Shown in pieces: positions 41,743 to 50,631 of a stretch of DNA of 64,000 nucleotides. This stretch comes from Candidatus Gastranaerophilales bacterium (GTDB lineage Bacteria > Cyanobacteriota > Vampirovibrionia > Gastranaerophilales > Gastranaerophilaceae), in the NCBI GenBank assembly GCA_944323735.1, contig CALUTO010000005.1, positions 1 through 64,000 of the forward strand. Reading direction: 5' to 3'. Positions within the stretch are counted from its first letter, which is position 1. Each line of letters begins with the position of its first letter. The notes under the pieces were generated by a model. That model was not told where the DNA came from. It searched no databases and worked only from the letters and a program-made list of their open reading frames with translations. The position numbers and the translations under genes were made by a program.

Positions 41743-43125
41743 CTAATTTCTTGTTTTTTCTTTAATTGAATTAGTTACAATTACTGAAAGTATTAAAACA
41801 ACAGCCCCTACTAAAAAAGCATATTCCCAGTGGTAATTCATTCCTTCAGGAGATTCGATTACGCACCTTGAAATAAACCATGCGAGCAATGTGCAAACAA
41901 GCACCTGCGGACCAGCAATAAATATATTAAATATACCCATTACAGAGCCTTCCGAGCCTTTTTTGATATATTCAGTCAGCATTGCAAACGGCAAAGCAAG
42001 AATACTAGCCCAGCCTATGCCCGCCAATGCCATAAAAAGCATAATCAGTTTAGGATTATTTGTAAATACCATCATAATATATGATAAGGCCATGATTGCC
42101 AGTGCGGCCATATGAACTTTTTTATTTCCGAATTTTGTTGACAGAATACCGATTGGCAGAGAGACAAGAAAACAGACAAGGTTGAATATGGCAAAGCATA
42201 TTGATGAGAAATTTGTTGCAATAGCAATTGTTGATGCATAATATGTCTGTATTTCATCAGGAACATTCGTCAAATCAGGAACAGCATAAACAGTATGCAC
42301 CGAAAACTGGGTAAAAAATATGAACATACTCATTACGCCAATCCACGTGAAGAACTGCACCAGACATATTTTTGAGACCTCCGGTGATGAGCTGAAAAAT
42401 TCTTTGAAATTTTCTATAAAAGTCTGCTCTTTTTCCTGTTTTTTCTCTTCTTCTGTTTTTTGAACAGCGTTTTCTTTAAAGGTTACACATGTCCATATCA
42501 TACCGAGAAGAAAAGCGAGAGCTGCCATAACAAACTGTGCATTTACAGACATTTGATAATCAAATGCCCAGTTCAAAAACGGAGCAGTACCGGCAGCAAT
42601 AACAGAACCCAGACCGATTGCAAAACTCAGATAAGAATTTGCAATAGCATGCTGTTCAGGAACAATGTTGTCGGGAATGAGTGCTCGATACGGGCCCTGT
42701 GCTGCATTTACACAGGCATCTATAATCCATATCATAACAGCAGCCACCAGCAGACCTGCGATTGCAGGGGCTGGAACATGGAGCCTGTCTGCTATAAATT
42801 GTGCTATCGGCTCAGAGTTAGGAAATGCCCAGAGTGCTATTGCGGCAAGAACAGCACCGAGCAAAAGAAATGGCCGTCTCCGTCCGAATTTTGTATATGT
42901 ATGGTCGCTCAATGCACCTATTATCGGCTGGACAACCATACCCGTAACCGGGCCTGCCAGCCATATTAAACCGAATATAAAAGGAGATGCCCCGAGTTCT
43001 TCCGTAACAGGCCCGGAGAGAATGATTCTCATCTGCCATGCGAACTGAAGTCCGAAAAATCCGAGACAAAAATTTAAAAGCTGGACAGAAGTTAATCGCC
43101 GCAACCCGTTAACACTATCTCCCAT
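41743..43125 (-). CDS. MFS transporter, SLC45/sucrose-transporter-like
   Basis: A 460-residue protein with 12 membrane helices. The loop after helix 2 reads 'GALSDHTYTKFGRRRPFLLLG', the GxxxD-x-x-x-x-x-x-G-R-R-R/K motif A of SUT/SLC45 and GPH-type porters. 'FGLQFAWQMRIILSGPVTEELG' at the N-terminus also fits SLC45. A charged central loop (KTEEEKKQEKEQ) divides the halves. It probably moves sugars or related solutes with a cation. GAGG lies before the ATG. A 13-bp hairpin lies 87 bases upstream. Confidence 0.82.
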   Translation of the reverse strand: MGDSVNGLRRLTSVQLLNFCLGFFGLQFAWQMRIILSGPVTEELGASPFIFGLIWLAGPVTGMVVQPIIGALSDHTYTKFGRRRPFLLLGAVLAAIALWAFPNSEPIAQFIADRLHVPAPAIAGLLVAAVMIWIIDACVNAAQGPYRALIPDNIVPEQHAIANSYLSFAIGLGSVIAAGTAPFLNWAFDYQMSVNAQFVMAALAFLLGMIWTCVTFKENAVQKTEEEKKQEKEQTFIENFKEFFSSSPEVSKICLVQFFTWIGVMSMFIFFTQFSVHTVYAVPDLTNVPDEIQTYYASTIAIATNFSSICFAIFNLVCFLVSLPIGILSTKFGNKKVHMAALAIMALSYIMMVFTNNPKLIMLFMALAGIGWASILALPFAMLTEYIKKGSEGSVMGIFNIFIAGPQVLVCTLLAWFISRCVIESPEGMNYHWEYAFLVGAVVLILSVIVTNSIKEKTRN

Positions 43126-43211
43126 ATTACCTCACATATACTGCTACACTATTATATTTTACTGTTTATTCAGGTGGTTATCTTTTGTAAGACCCGACAC
43201 CTTTTCATCAG

Positions 43212-43247
43212 GTTCGTTGAAATTCTACATGCCAAATTTCAGCGAAC
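43212..43247. promoter_or_regulatory. 13-bp inverted repeat upstream of the MFS gene
   Basis: GTTCGTTGAAATT pairs with AATTTCAGCGAAC; the one non-match is G-U in plus-strand RNA. The loop is 10 bases. It lies between rph (ends at 43304) and the MFS gene (starts at 43125), both on the minus strand, without a T-tract, so it is more likely an operator or leader structure than a terminator. Confidence 0.45.
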
Positions 43248-43303
43248 ACTTTAATTATAGAATAAAAATTAAAGTTTTGTAAAATCTTTAATAAAAAATT
43301 TAT

Positions 43304-44005
43304 TTAATACATTTCAATAATCTCTTTTATTGCTTTTTCTGCCGTATTCAGTATTTCGTAAAGCTGTTCTTTGTTGAAGGGATTACCCTCTGCTGTTGTT
43401 TGAAATTCAATTATTTTTCCGCTTTTTGTCATAACAACATTTGCGTCAACCTGTGCATGAGAATCTTCCGAGTAGTCCAAATCGAGCTTTATTTCACCGT
43501 CAATAATTCCGGCTGAGACAGCGGCAATTTCTTCAAGTACCGGATTTTCATTAAGCTCGCCTCTCTCCATAAGTTTTTTAACAGCATCTTCCACTGCAAT
43601 GTAAGCTCCGCATATACTTGCGCATCTTGTACCGCCGTCTGCCTGAATAACATCAGCGTCTATAGTGATTGTTTTGTCGGTAATTTTTTCAAGGTCAACA
43701 CAGGAACGTATGCTTCTGCCTATGAGTCTCTGGATTTCCTGTGTTCTTCCCGAAATTTTTGAACGTTCTCTCTGGCAGCGTGTGTGGGTTGAGGTTGGAA
43801 GAAGCGAGTATTCTGCAGTTATCCAGCCGCGTTTGTCATCTTTTTCCATCCATTTTGGTTTGCCGTCTTCAACGGTTGCCGTCACAATAACTTTTGTGTC
43901 GCCAAACTCAACAAGCACCGAACTCAGCGCATGTTTTGTATAATCCTTTGTGAATTTTATTTTTCTTAACTCTTTATTTCCTCTTGAATTTAAACGTTCT
44001 GACAT
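43304..44005 (-). CDS. rph: Ribonuclease PH
   Basis: A 233-residue phosphorolytic 3'-5' exoribonuclease that trims tRNA 3' ends. The opening 'KFTKDYTKHALSSVLVEFGDTKV', GWITAEYSLLP with RxxxERxxxSGRTQEIQRLIGRSIR (in parts), and 'TIDADVIQADGGTRCASICGAY' are the family signature, including the phosphate-binding Arg and catalytic Asp residues. The length is normal. AAGGAG lies 10 bases before the ATG. It is divergent from metG with a 64-base gap. Confidence 0.95.
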   Translation of the reverse strand: MSERLNSRGNKELRKIKFTKDYTKHALSSVLVEFGDTKVIVTATVEDGKPKWMEKDDKRGWITAEYSLLPTSTHTRCQRERSKISGRTQEIQRLIGRSIRSCVDLEKITDKTITIDADVIQADGGTRCASICGAYIAVEDAVKKLMERGELNENPVLEEIAAVSAGIIDGEIKLDLDYSEDSHAQVDANVVMTKSGKIIEFQTTAEGNPFNKEQLYEILNTAEKAIKEIIEMY

Positions 44006-44069
44006 ATTTATAATTCTCCTTATTTATGATAATTTATATTTATAATAACAGAATACACGGGATAAGAGT

Positions 44070-45644
44070 ATGAAAAAATATTACTTAACAACAGCTATTG
44101 ATTATGCAAACGGTGCTCCGCATATCGGGCATGCTTATGAAAAAATACAGACGGATGTTCTTGCACGTCATTTCCGCCAGAGATGTGATGATGTGTATTT
44201 TTTGACAGGCACGGACGAGCACGGTATAAAAATCCAAAAAACTGCTGCAGCGCAGGGCATGACGCCTAAAGAACTCTGTGATATGAATGCCGGAAAGTTC
44301 AGAGAATGCTGGGACGGGCTTGATATTTCATACAATCAGTTTATCAGAACCACGGACGAACAGCATGAAGCTATTGTTCAAAAAATATTTAAAAAGCTGC
44401 AGGATAACGGTGATATCTATAAACATTCATACACCGGATTATATTGCTCGGGCTGCGAGTCATTTCTTAACCCCCGTGATTTAACTGAAGACGGTCTTTG
44501 CCCCGACCATCAGAAAAAACCGGAAGAAGTTAAGGAAGAAAACTACTTTTTTAAACTCTCAAAATATAAAGACAAAATTATTGAACACATAAAAAACAAC
44601 CCTGAATTTATTCAGCCGGAATTCAGGGCAAATGAAGTGTTGAACCAGCTTGAACATATTGAAGATATTTCGGTTTCCCGTTCAAAAGAATCTGTAAGCT
44701 GGGGGATACCGGTTTTGGGTGATGACAGCCAGATAATTTACGTATGGATAGATGCTCTGTCTAACTACATTACGGCACTCGGCTTCGACCCTGAAAACCC
44801 TTCTGAGAAATTCAATAAATACTGGCCTGCGGATGTTCAGGTTATAGGTAAAGATATACTGAAATTTCATGCAATTTACTGGCCTGCATTTTTGATGGCA
44901 CTTGATATTCCGCTGCCGAAAACTATTTTTGCGCATGGCTGGATTACCATAGACCAGACGAAAATGAGTAAATCAATCGGGAATGTTATTGCACCGAAAG
45001 ATGTTATGGAGGCTTTTGAGCTTTCTCATCCGGATGCTTTCAGATATTTCATGATGGTTACAGCTCCTGCCGGACGGGACGGAAACTATTCGGATTTGGA
45101 TTTTAAAGAGAGAGTAAACGCCGACCTTGCAAACAATATCGGAAACCTCCTGAACAGAACGCTCAATATGCAGGTTAAATACTTTGACGGCGAGATAAAG
45201 CCTGAATTTGTTACATCATCTGACGATGAGATAGCTAAAGAGGCACTAAAAACCGTTGAAGCTGTGAAAGCGAGATTTGACAAATTTGAAGTGGCGGAAG
45301 CTGCTCAGGAGATTGTTAATTTCTCAAATGTCGTAAACAAATACGTAAACGACACAGCACCGTGGAGTCTTGCAAAAGAAGAAAAAATGGAGGAATGCGC
45401 GAAAGTTCTGTATAATGTGCTCGAGTCGATGAGATTTATCGGTGCACTTCTTGCGCCTTATACTCCTAATATTTCACAGGATATTTACGAACAGTTGAAC
45501 AGAGAAGAAAAAGCCTGTGAAGTAAAGCTCGATGATTTGAAATGGGGCGGAATTCCAGCCGGTGTAATCACTGAAAAATCGAAAATAAAACCTGTTTTTC
45601 TGAGACTTGATTCAGAAATTGCCGGTGCTGCAAAAAAAGGATAA
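44070..45644 (+). CDS. metG: Methionine-tRNA ligase
   Basis: A 524-residue class I synthetase charging tRNA-Met. The HIGH box is APHIGHAYEK (near 17-26). The GTDEHG motif is present. A single zinc knuckle (YCSGCESF…CPDHQ) lies near 128-150. The KMSKS loop is KMSKSIGN near 299-306. The anticodon domain follows. It ends without the C-terminal dimerisation (EMAP/Trbp111-like) domain found in longer forms, so it is probably monomeric. An SFKA-type gene starts 61 bases downstream. Confidence 0.95.
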   Translation: MKKYYLTTAIDYANGAPHIGHAYEKIQTDVLARHFRQRCDDVYFLTGTDEHGIKIQKTAAAQGMTPKELCDMNAGKFRECWDGLDISYNQFIRTTDEQHEAIVQKIFKKLQDNGDIYKHSYTGLYCSGCESFLNPRDLTEDGLCPDHQKKPEEVKEENYFFKLSKYKDKIIEHIKNNPEFIQPEFRANEVLNQLEHIEDISVSRSKESVSWGIPVLGDDSQIIYVWIDALSNYITALGFDPENPSEKFNKYWPADVQVIGKDILKFHAIYWPAFLMALDIPLPKTIFAHGWITIDQTKMSKSIGNVIAPKDVMEAFELSHPDAFRYFMMVTAPAGRDGNYSDLDFKERVNADLANNIGNLLNRTLNMQVKYFDGEIKPEFVTSSDDEIAKEALKTVEAVKARFDKFEVAEAAQEIVNFSNVVNKYVNDTAPWSLAKEEKMEECAKVLYNVLESMRFIGALLAPYTPNISQDIYEQLNREEKACEVKLDDLKWGGIPAGVITEKSKIKPVFLRLDSEIAGAAKKG

Positions 45645-45705
45645 AAAACGCAAAAAAATTTATGTGCGGTTTTTCTATAAATGTGAAAATAAGAAGGGCG
45701 GGAAT

Positions 45706-46302
45706 ATGCACATAAATTTTTTCAACAACTCTAACACCAAATCAAAACAGACTTTTAAAGCGAGATTGTTCGACCAAAACGGACAGCAGATTAAAGCTTT
45801 TGATTTGCAAAGCTGTCTTAAAAACATTGATGTTATGTCAAAAAGAGGCGGAAAGAAAACTGATATTTTTGTTAAAGAATTTATCAGTGAAGATGCAGGC
45901 TATGCCGGATATGACAATTATGTAAGACTTACTCTCTCAAATCCGTTGTTTGGCGAACAGAGCTTTGTACAGAACCTGCATCACACAACTAACAATCCCG
46001 TAAAAGGTGATACAGGCAATGAATTGTATCACATGGATTTACTTACGGGAATACAAACTAATAATTGTAAAAATTTAGAAAATAAAGCATTCAGAATGTC
46101 TTTACTCAAAAAAATACAAAAAGCTGCCGCACAAAAAGATACGGAAAATATGAATCCGGTAAATATTGTGAATAATATGCTCTCAAAAATTCCGCCGAAA
46201 GAACACGGATTTAGCGCAGAAAGACTCTCTGATTTCAGAACTGTTGCTCAGGATATGCTGGAGCAGATACTCTATAAAGGAATAGAACAAATAAAAAAAT
46301 AA
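45706..46302 (+). CDS. Hypothetical protein with TFKA leader
   Basis: Unrecognised, 198 residues. It starts MHINFFNNSNTKSKQTFKAR, a short Asn/Ser/Lys leader ending in T-F-K-A at 17-20, the same design as other leaders in this window. The rest is a mixed domain with 'VKEFISEDAGYAGYDNYVRL' and a helical C-terminus. AAGGGCGGG lies just before this ATG; an earlier in-frame start 33 codons up overlaps the region just after metG and lacks a site. Possibly in the metG transcript. Confidence 0.68.
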   Translation: MHINFFNNSNTKSKQTFKARLFDQNGQQIKAFDLQSCLKNIDVMSKRGGKKTDIFVKEFISEDAGYAGYDNYVRLTLSNPLFGEQSFVQNLHHTTNNPVKGDTGNELYHMDLLTGIQTNNCKNLENKAFRMSLLKKIQKAAAQKDTENMNPVNIVNNMLSKIPPKEHGFSAERLSDFRTVAQDMLEQILYKGIEQIKK

Positions 46303-46388
46303 ATTTTTTGTTCAACTTTCTATTTGCACAACGTGTATTTTTTGCTATTTTATAGAATATAAATAACAATCTTTGAATGATGGCAGTT

Positions 46389-47493
46389 ATGACAGATATT
46401 GAACAAAAACAAAAAATTGAAGAATTAAACAGTAAAGTGCTTAAAGCCAAGGAGTGTCTTTGACCTTCCTGCAGTCGAAAAGCGAATAGATGAACTTGAA
46501 GCTGAATTGCAGGCTCCTGATATTTGGAACAATCCCGACAAAGCTTCTAAACTTTCCCAAGAACTCACTGAAAATAAAAACACGGTAGCTGAAGTGACCG
46601 GCTGGGAAAGCAAAATTGCAGACTGTCTGCTGCTTTTGGAACTCTACGATGAATCGCAGGATGAATCTCTCTGGGAAGAACTGCAGAATGATTTAGAAAA
46701 ACTCGAGGCAGAGCTGACTCAGTGGGAAATAAAAAAGACCCTCTCCGGTGAATATGATGAGAACGGTGCAATTTTAACCGTGAATGCAGGTGCAGGCGGC
46801 ACTGACGCACAGGACTGGGCGCAGATGCTGCTCAGGATGTATATGCGCTGGGCAGAATCGAAAGGATGGAAAGTTGAGCTTCTGGACAAATCTGACGGAG
46901 ATGAAGCCGGTATAAAGTCTGCGACAATAAAGGTCGACGGAAAATATGCTTTCGGGCTTGCAAAGGCAGAAAGGGGCGTGCACAGACTTGTTAGAATATC
47001 TCCATTTAATGCAAACGGAAAAAGACAGACGAGTTTTGCAAGCCTTGAAGTCAGTCCGGTGATTGAGGATTTTGAAAAAGAAATTCATATTCCTCCCGAG
47101 GATTTGGAAGTGGATACTATGCGCTCGGGCGGTGCGGGCGGACAGAATGTAAATAAAGTTGAGACTGCAGTTCGTATTTTGCATAAACCGACCGGCATAG
47201 TCGTAAAATGCCAGCAGCAGCGTTCCCAGCTCCAGAACAAAGAAACAGCAATGCAAATGCTTGCCTCAAAACTTCTCGCTATAAAACAGGCAGAGCACGA
47301 CAAAAAACTTGCTGAGTTAAAGGGAGAAAATGTAGATATAAATTTCGGCTCGCAGATAAGGTCTTATGTTTTTCATCCCTATAAAATGGTTAAAGACCAC
47401 AGAACGAACTATGAAATGGGTAATGTGGACGCCGTTATGGACGGTGAAATTGATGGATTTATTGAAGCATACTTGAAACAAAATATAAAATAA
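46389..47493 (+). CDS. prfB: Peptide chain release factor 2, with programmed +1 frameshift
   Basis: RF2 recognises UGA and UAA. Frame 1 runs from the ATG at 46389 for 24 codons to an in-frame TGA at 46461-46463. The sequence before it, AAGGAG-TGT-CTT-TGA-C, is the classic RF2 frameshift signal: an internal Shine-Dalgarno and a slippery CTT. After a +1 shift the frame reads [16 protein letters not shown] and continues to 47493. The SPF anticodon-like tripeptide occurs in RISPFNANG, and the catalytic GGQ in [13 protein letters not shown]. Low RF2 lets ribosomes shift, so the protein controls its own supply. ATGs at 46377 and 46380 are possible earlier starts. Confidence 0.95.
46452..46464 (+). 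promoter_or_regulatory. RF2 programmed frameshift site
   Basis: AGGAGTGTCTTTGAC: an AGGAG element three bases before CTT-TGA-C. The spacing matches known prfB sites. The zero frame stops here, and the +1 frame carries the rest of RF2. Confidence 0.93.
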
Positions 47494-47503
47494 CGGAGAA
47501 ATA

Positions 47504-48475
47504 ATGACAAAGGATAGAAAACAAAAAAAAGGGTTTATAAAAAAGTTTACATGCTTGATGCTGTTTGCAGTGTGTATATTTGCGGGTTTAAAAACTTTTT
47601 CTTATCCCGACACCCTGAAGTTTGTTCAGATATCCGATGTACACCTGTCTGACAGAAAAGAAAACACAACCTATAAAATGCTTGCACAATCAAAAGCCCT
47701 TTTTAAAGATGAATTATCGCAAATAAATGCTATATCCGGTGTAGATTTTGTGATTGTGACGGGCGATATGACAGACCGCCCCGAAAAAGAATTAATCACT
47801 GAATTTTTAACAGGCATGAACAGCTTAAATGCGCCGTGGTATTCATCTTTTGGAAATCATGATTTAGTGTTCGGCAGCGATATATCAAGAGAAGAGTATG
47901 TAAAACTGTTAAAACAGAACAACAAAAGCTATAAATTCGACAAATCTTATTATTCTTTTACCCCGAAAAATGGATACAGGATAATCGTTCTTGACTGTAT
48001 AAACAATACAAAACTTACGGCAAACGGAAAGATTCCCGAGGAACAGCTAACATGGCTTGATGAAGAACTTTCAACTGCACAAAAAAACGGTGAAGTTCCT
48101 ATGCTGTTTATGCATTGTCCCCTGCATGAACCGTTTTCCAGTTATCATCACAGAATGGTTAACACCGATGAGATATACACTGTTTTAAACAAACACAAAA
48201 TTCCCATGGCTGTTTTCAGCGGTCACTACCACGCAACAAAAATTTATAAAGAAGGAAATATCCTGCACGTGAGCACACCGTCTCTCGTTTCATATCCCAA
48301 CGCTTTCAGGGTTGTAACCGTAAATAATTTACCTGAAAAAGTTGTATTTAAGTTTGAATTTAAAGAGACAGGACTGAAAGAAATTCAGAAAAAAGCTAAA
48401 CTGCTTGTCTTTTCCTCAAAAATTTATTACGGCGAAGAAACAGACAGGCAGGGAACATATATTCTGGACAAATAG
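47504..48475 (+). CDS. Exported calcineurin-like metallophosphoesterase
   Basis: A 323-residue protein. Residues 12-33 are a membrane anchor or uncleaved signal. The metal-binding motifs are complete: ISDVHLSD (near 43-50), VTGDMTDRPE, FGNHDLVFG, MHCPLHE and SGHYHATK. It should hydrolyse phosphomono- or diesters with two metal ions outside the cytoplasm. Substrate unknown. It starts 10 bases after prfB with GGAG upstream, and may be read from the prfB promoter. Confidence 0.85.
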   Translation: MTKDRKQKKGFIKKFTCLMLFAVCIFAGLKTFSYPDTLKFVQISDVHLSDRKENTTYKMLAQSKALFKDELSQINAISGVDFVIVTGDMTDRPEKELITEFLTGMNSLNAPWYSSFGNHDLVFGSDISREEYVKLLKQNNKSYKFDKSYYSFTPKNGYRIIVLDCINNTKLTANGKIPEEQLTWLDEELSTAQKNGEVPMLFMHCPLHEPFSSYHHRMVNTDEIYTVLNKHKIPMAVFSGHYHATKIYKEGNILHVSTPSLVSYPNAFRVVTVNNLPEKVVFKFEFKETGLKEIQKKAKLLVFSSKIYYGEETDRQGTYILDK

Positions 48476-48508
48476 CATAAAATAACATAATATTTAGATA
48501 ACTAATTG

Positions 48509-49459
48509 ATGGATAACGGTTATATGCAAGATTCGAAAAATAAATTCAGTGTAAAATTCCGTGGTGTAAGAGGAAGTTATCCCACACCGGATTTGAGTTT
48601 TATGAAATACGGCGGAAATACAGCCTGTGTTGAGGTTAATGTCAACAATCATCTTATCTTTCTCGATGCGGGGACAGGAATTATCAATGCCGGTAATGAT
48701 ATGCTGAAAGACTATATATCGTCCTCCCACAATGAAGATATGACTGCCACTGTGCTTCTTAGCCATCTTCATCAGGATCATATACAGGGAATTCCGTTTT
48801 TTAAACCGGTATTTGTACGATCCTCTCTGATAAATCTTGTCAGCAATGTAGAATACGGAAAACAGCTGGATGAAACTATTTCAGAACTTTTGTTTGATGA
48901 AACATTCCCGTTAGATTTGGCAGATATTTCAGCGGATATAAACTTTTTTAATATAAATGACAACTACATCCTTGTATTTCAGGAGGATGCAGATGTTCCT
49001 GAAATTATAAAAGTTGACACTGATGACGATTACCTTCCGCAGGAAGGGGAAGTTGTGATTAGCTGCCTGAAACTAAACTGCCATCCTAAACGTGGTGTTA
49101 TGGTATACAAAATCGCCTATCAGGATAAATCTATTGTTTATGCAACCGACAAAGAGGGTTATGTCGGCGGAGACAGAAAACTCTCTATGTTCGCAAGAAA
49201 TACAGATTTACTGATACACGATGCACAGTATACTACGGATGAATATCTTAGTGCCTGCATTTCAAAACAGGGCTACGGACATTCGACATTCGATATGGCA
49301 TTAGAGGCATACAGCCAGTCACACGCAAAATCACTTGCATTTTTCCATCTTGATCCGAATTATACTGATGAAATGTTGATTGAAATAGAAAATCATTATA
49401 CTAAAACATGTAATAATGTATTTATACCCAAAGAAGGTCAGGAAATCACAATCTTATGA
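48509..49459 (+). CDS. MBL-fold metallo-hydrolase
   Basis: A 316-residue metallo-beta-lactamase-fold protein. 'KFRGVRGSYPTPDLSFMKYG' then GGNTACVEV and IFLDAGTGI open the fold. The metal motif is SHLHQDHIQGIP (HxHxDH). 'YATDKEGY', LLIHDAQYT and GYGHSTFDMALE supply the later ligands. The pattern resembles the cyclic-phosphodiesterase/RNase Z side of the family. The start is uncertain between ATG 48509 and ATG 48524; neither has a strong site. It overlaps the TPR gene by 4 bases. Confidence 0.85.
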   Translation: MDNGYMQDSKNKFSVKFRGVRGSYPTPDLSFMKYGGNTACVEVNVNNHLIFLDAGTGIINAGNDMLKDYISSSHNEDMTATVLLSHLHQDHIQGIPFFKPVFVRSSLINLVSNVEYGKQLDETISELLFDETFPLDLADISADINFFNINDNYILVFQEDADVPEIIKVDTDDDYLPQEGEVVISCLKLNCHPKRGVMVYKIAYQDKSIVYATDKEGYVGGDRKLSMFARNTDLLIHDAQYTTDEYLSACISKQGYGHSTFDMALEAYSQSHAKSLAFFHLDPNYTDEMLIEIENHYTKTCNNVFIPKEGQEITIL

Positions 49460-50013
49460 AAAAACTGCTTATAGTGTTATGTCTTTTCTTGTGTCCGTTG
49501 TGTTATGCAAAAGAGCCGTTTTTAAAATTCGAAATAGACGCAGAAAAAAACGCAAACAGCCACAACAACATGGGTATATTATATGTTCAGGACAAATACT
49601 ATGCTGCGGCAATAAAGGAATTTCAGACCGCAATACTTCTCTGTCCCGACAAACAGTCCTCCGCTGTTTATTACACAAACCTTGCAAATGTCTATATGAA
49701 AATAGGCTACCCCTCACTGGCTCAGGACACGCTTGAGAGAGCACTCAAACTTTATCCAATGAATTTTGCATATTATCAGGATGTTGTACAAACATACAAA
49801 ATGCAGGGACTTCTTGATACAAAACTCAAACAGTATGAAAATGACATGAAAAATCCGATGTCGGAAGTTATGACCGGTTTAATTCTCATAGAACTCGGAA
49901 GAGTGGAAGAGGGGTTGAATAAATTGCATCAGTTCTGCCTGATTGAACCGGATTTGATTATCTCTAAAGGTGTTATGAAATACATAAAAGAAAACAGCAA
50001 TGTAAAATTATGA
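49456..50013 (+). CDS. Exported tetratricopeptide-repeat protein
   Basis: A 185-residue protein with signal peptide 1-18 (MKKLLIVLCLFLCPLCYA). About three TPR units follow: 'NNMGILYVQDKYYAAAIKEF', 'TNLANVYMKIGYPSLAQDTL', and a later 'TGLILIELGRVEEGLNKLHQ'. It likely scaffolds proteins in the periplasm. Its ATG overlaps the MBL stop (ATGA), so the two are co-expressed. Confidence 0.8.
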   Translation: MKKLLIVLCLFLCPLCYAKEPFLKFEIDAEKNANSHNNMGILYVQDKYYAAAIKEFQTAILLCPDKQSSAVYYTNLANVYMKIGYPSLAQDTLERALKLYPMNFAYYQDVVQTYKMQGLLDTKLKQYENDMKNPMSEVMTGLILIELGRVEEGLNKLHQFCLIEPDLIISKGVMKYIKENSNVKL

Positions 50014-50055
50014 AAACCAAAAAAGTAAAAATATATAAAGAGAATATTTATAATG

Positions 50056-50083
50056 TTGAAAAATTTTGATTTAATGATATTAT
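50056..50083 (+). promoter_or_regulatory. Promoter of the rimP-nusA operon
   Basis: TTGAAA (50056-50061), a 16-base spacer and TATTAT (50078-50083). The start would fall near 50090, immediately before the hairpin described next. Confidence 0.55.
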
Positions 50084-50093
50084 ATTAATGTAG

Positions 50094-50123
50094 AAAAGAA
50101 ACGGTTCCCCCGTTTCTTTTTTT
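50094..50123 (+). terminator. Leader hairpin with T-tract before rimP, probable attenuator
   Basis: A perfect 11-bp stem AAAAGAAACGG/CCGTTTCTTTT with a TTCCC loop runs into seven T residues, just 12 bases before the rimP ATG. It has the form of an intrinsic terminator but sits downstream of the likely promoter. Transcription would either stop in the leader or read through into rimP-nusA. Confidence 0.75.
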
Positions 50124-50135
50124 ATAAGGGATGTT

Positions 50136-50618
50136 ATGGAACACAAAAACATAAACAAATTTGAAATATTAGAAAAAATAAAACCGCTTGTTGAAAATAC
50201 TGCAATGAGATACGGTTTTGTGCCGATTGAAACAGATTTTTCAAAAGAGTCAGGCAGATGGTTTTTGAGAATCTATCTTTATTCAAAAGAAAAACCAGTA
50301 ACACTTGACGACTGCGAAAATATATCAAGAAGCCTGAGTGATTTTCTTGACCAGCTTATCCCTGTTAAATACAATCTCGAGGTCAGTTCTCCGGGACTGG
50401 ACAGAAAAATTAAATCCGATATGGAATATGTAATTTTTGAGGGCAAGCTTGTTAATGTAAAATTGAAAAAGCCGCTTGATGAAAACACACAGGAAAAACA
50501 TATCACGGGCAGAATTCTTGATTTCAGCGAGGCAGAAGGACTTACGCTGGAAACAGAAAACGGCAGGATAACAATCCCGAAAGAAAATATACAAAAATCT
50601 CAATTAGAAATTGAATAG
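50136..50618 (+). CDS. rimP: Ribosome maturation factor RimP
   Basis: A 160-residue RimP. The N-terminal alpha/beta domain has 'RYGFVPIETDFSKESGRWFLRIYL' and the motif LDDCENISRSLSDFLD, then 'YNLEVSSPGLDRKI', the family signature. An SH3-like C-terminal domain follows (about 85-160). It binds the small ribosomal subunit during assembly. AAGGGATGTT precedes the ATG. nusA follows after 13 bases, the classic rimP-nusA order. Confidence 0.95.
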   Translation: MEHKNINKFEILEKIKPLVENTAMRYGFVPIETDFSKESGRWFLRIYLYSKEKPVTLDDCENISRSLSDFLDQLIPVKYNLEVSSPGLDRKIKSDMEYVIFEGKLVNVKLKKPLDENTQEKHITGRILDFSEAEGLTLETENGRITIPKENIQKSQLEIE

Positions 50619-50631
50619 TTAGGAGACACGA

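Noticed and set aside
41554-41769. Open frame of 71 codons between the small basic gene and the MFS gene.
   Set aside because: It overlaps both neighbours, has no ribosome-binding site and has AT-driven composition.
46377-46388. Two earlier ATG codons for prfB.
   Set aside because: Both are in frame, but none of the three starts has a good ribosome-binding site; 46389 fits the usual 24-codon lead best.
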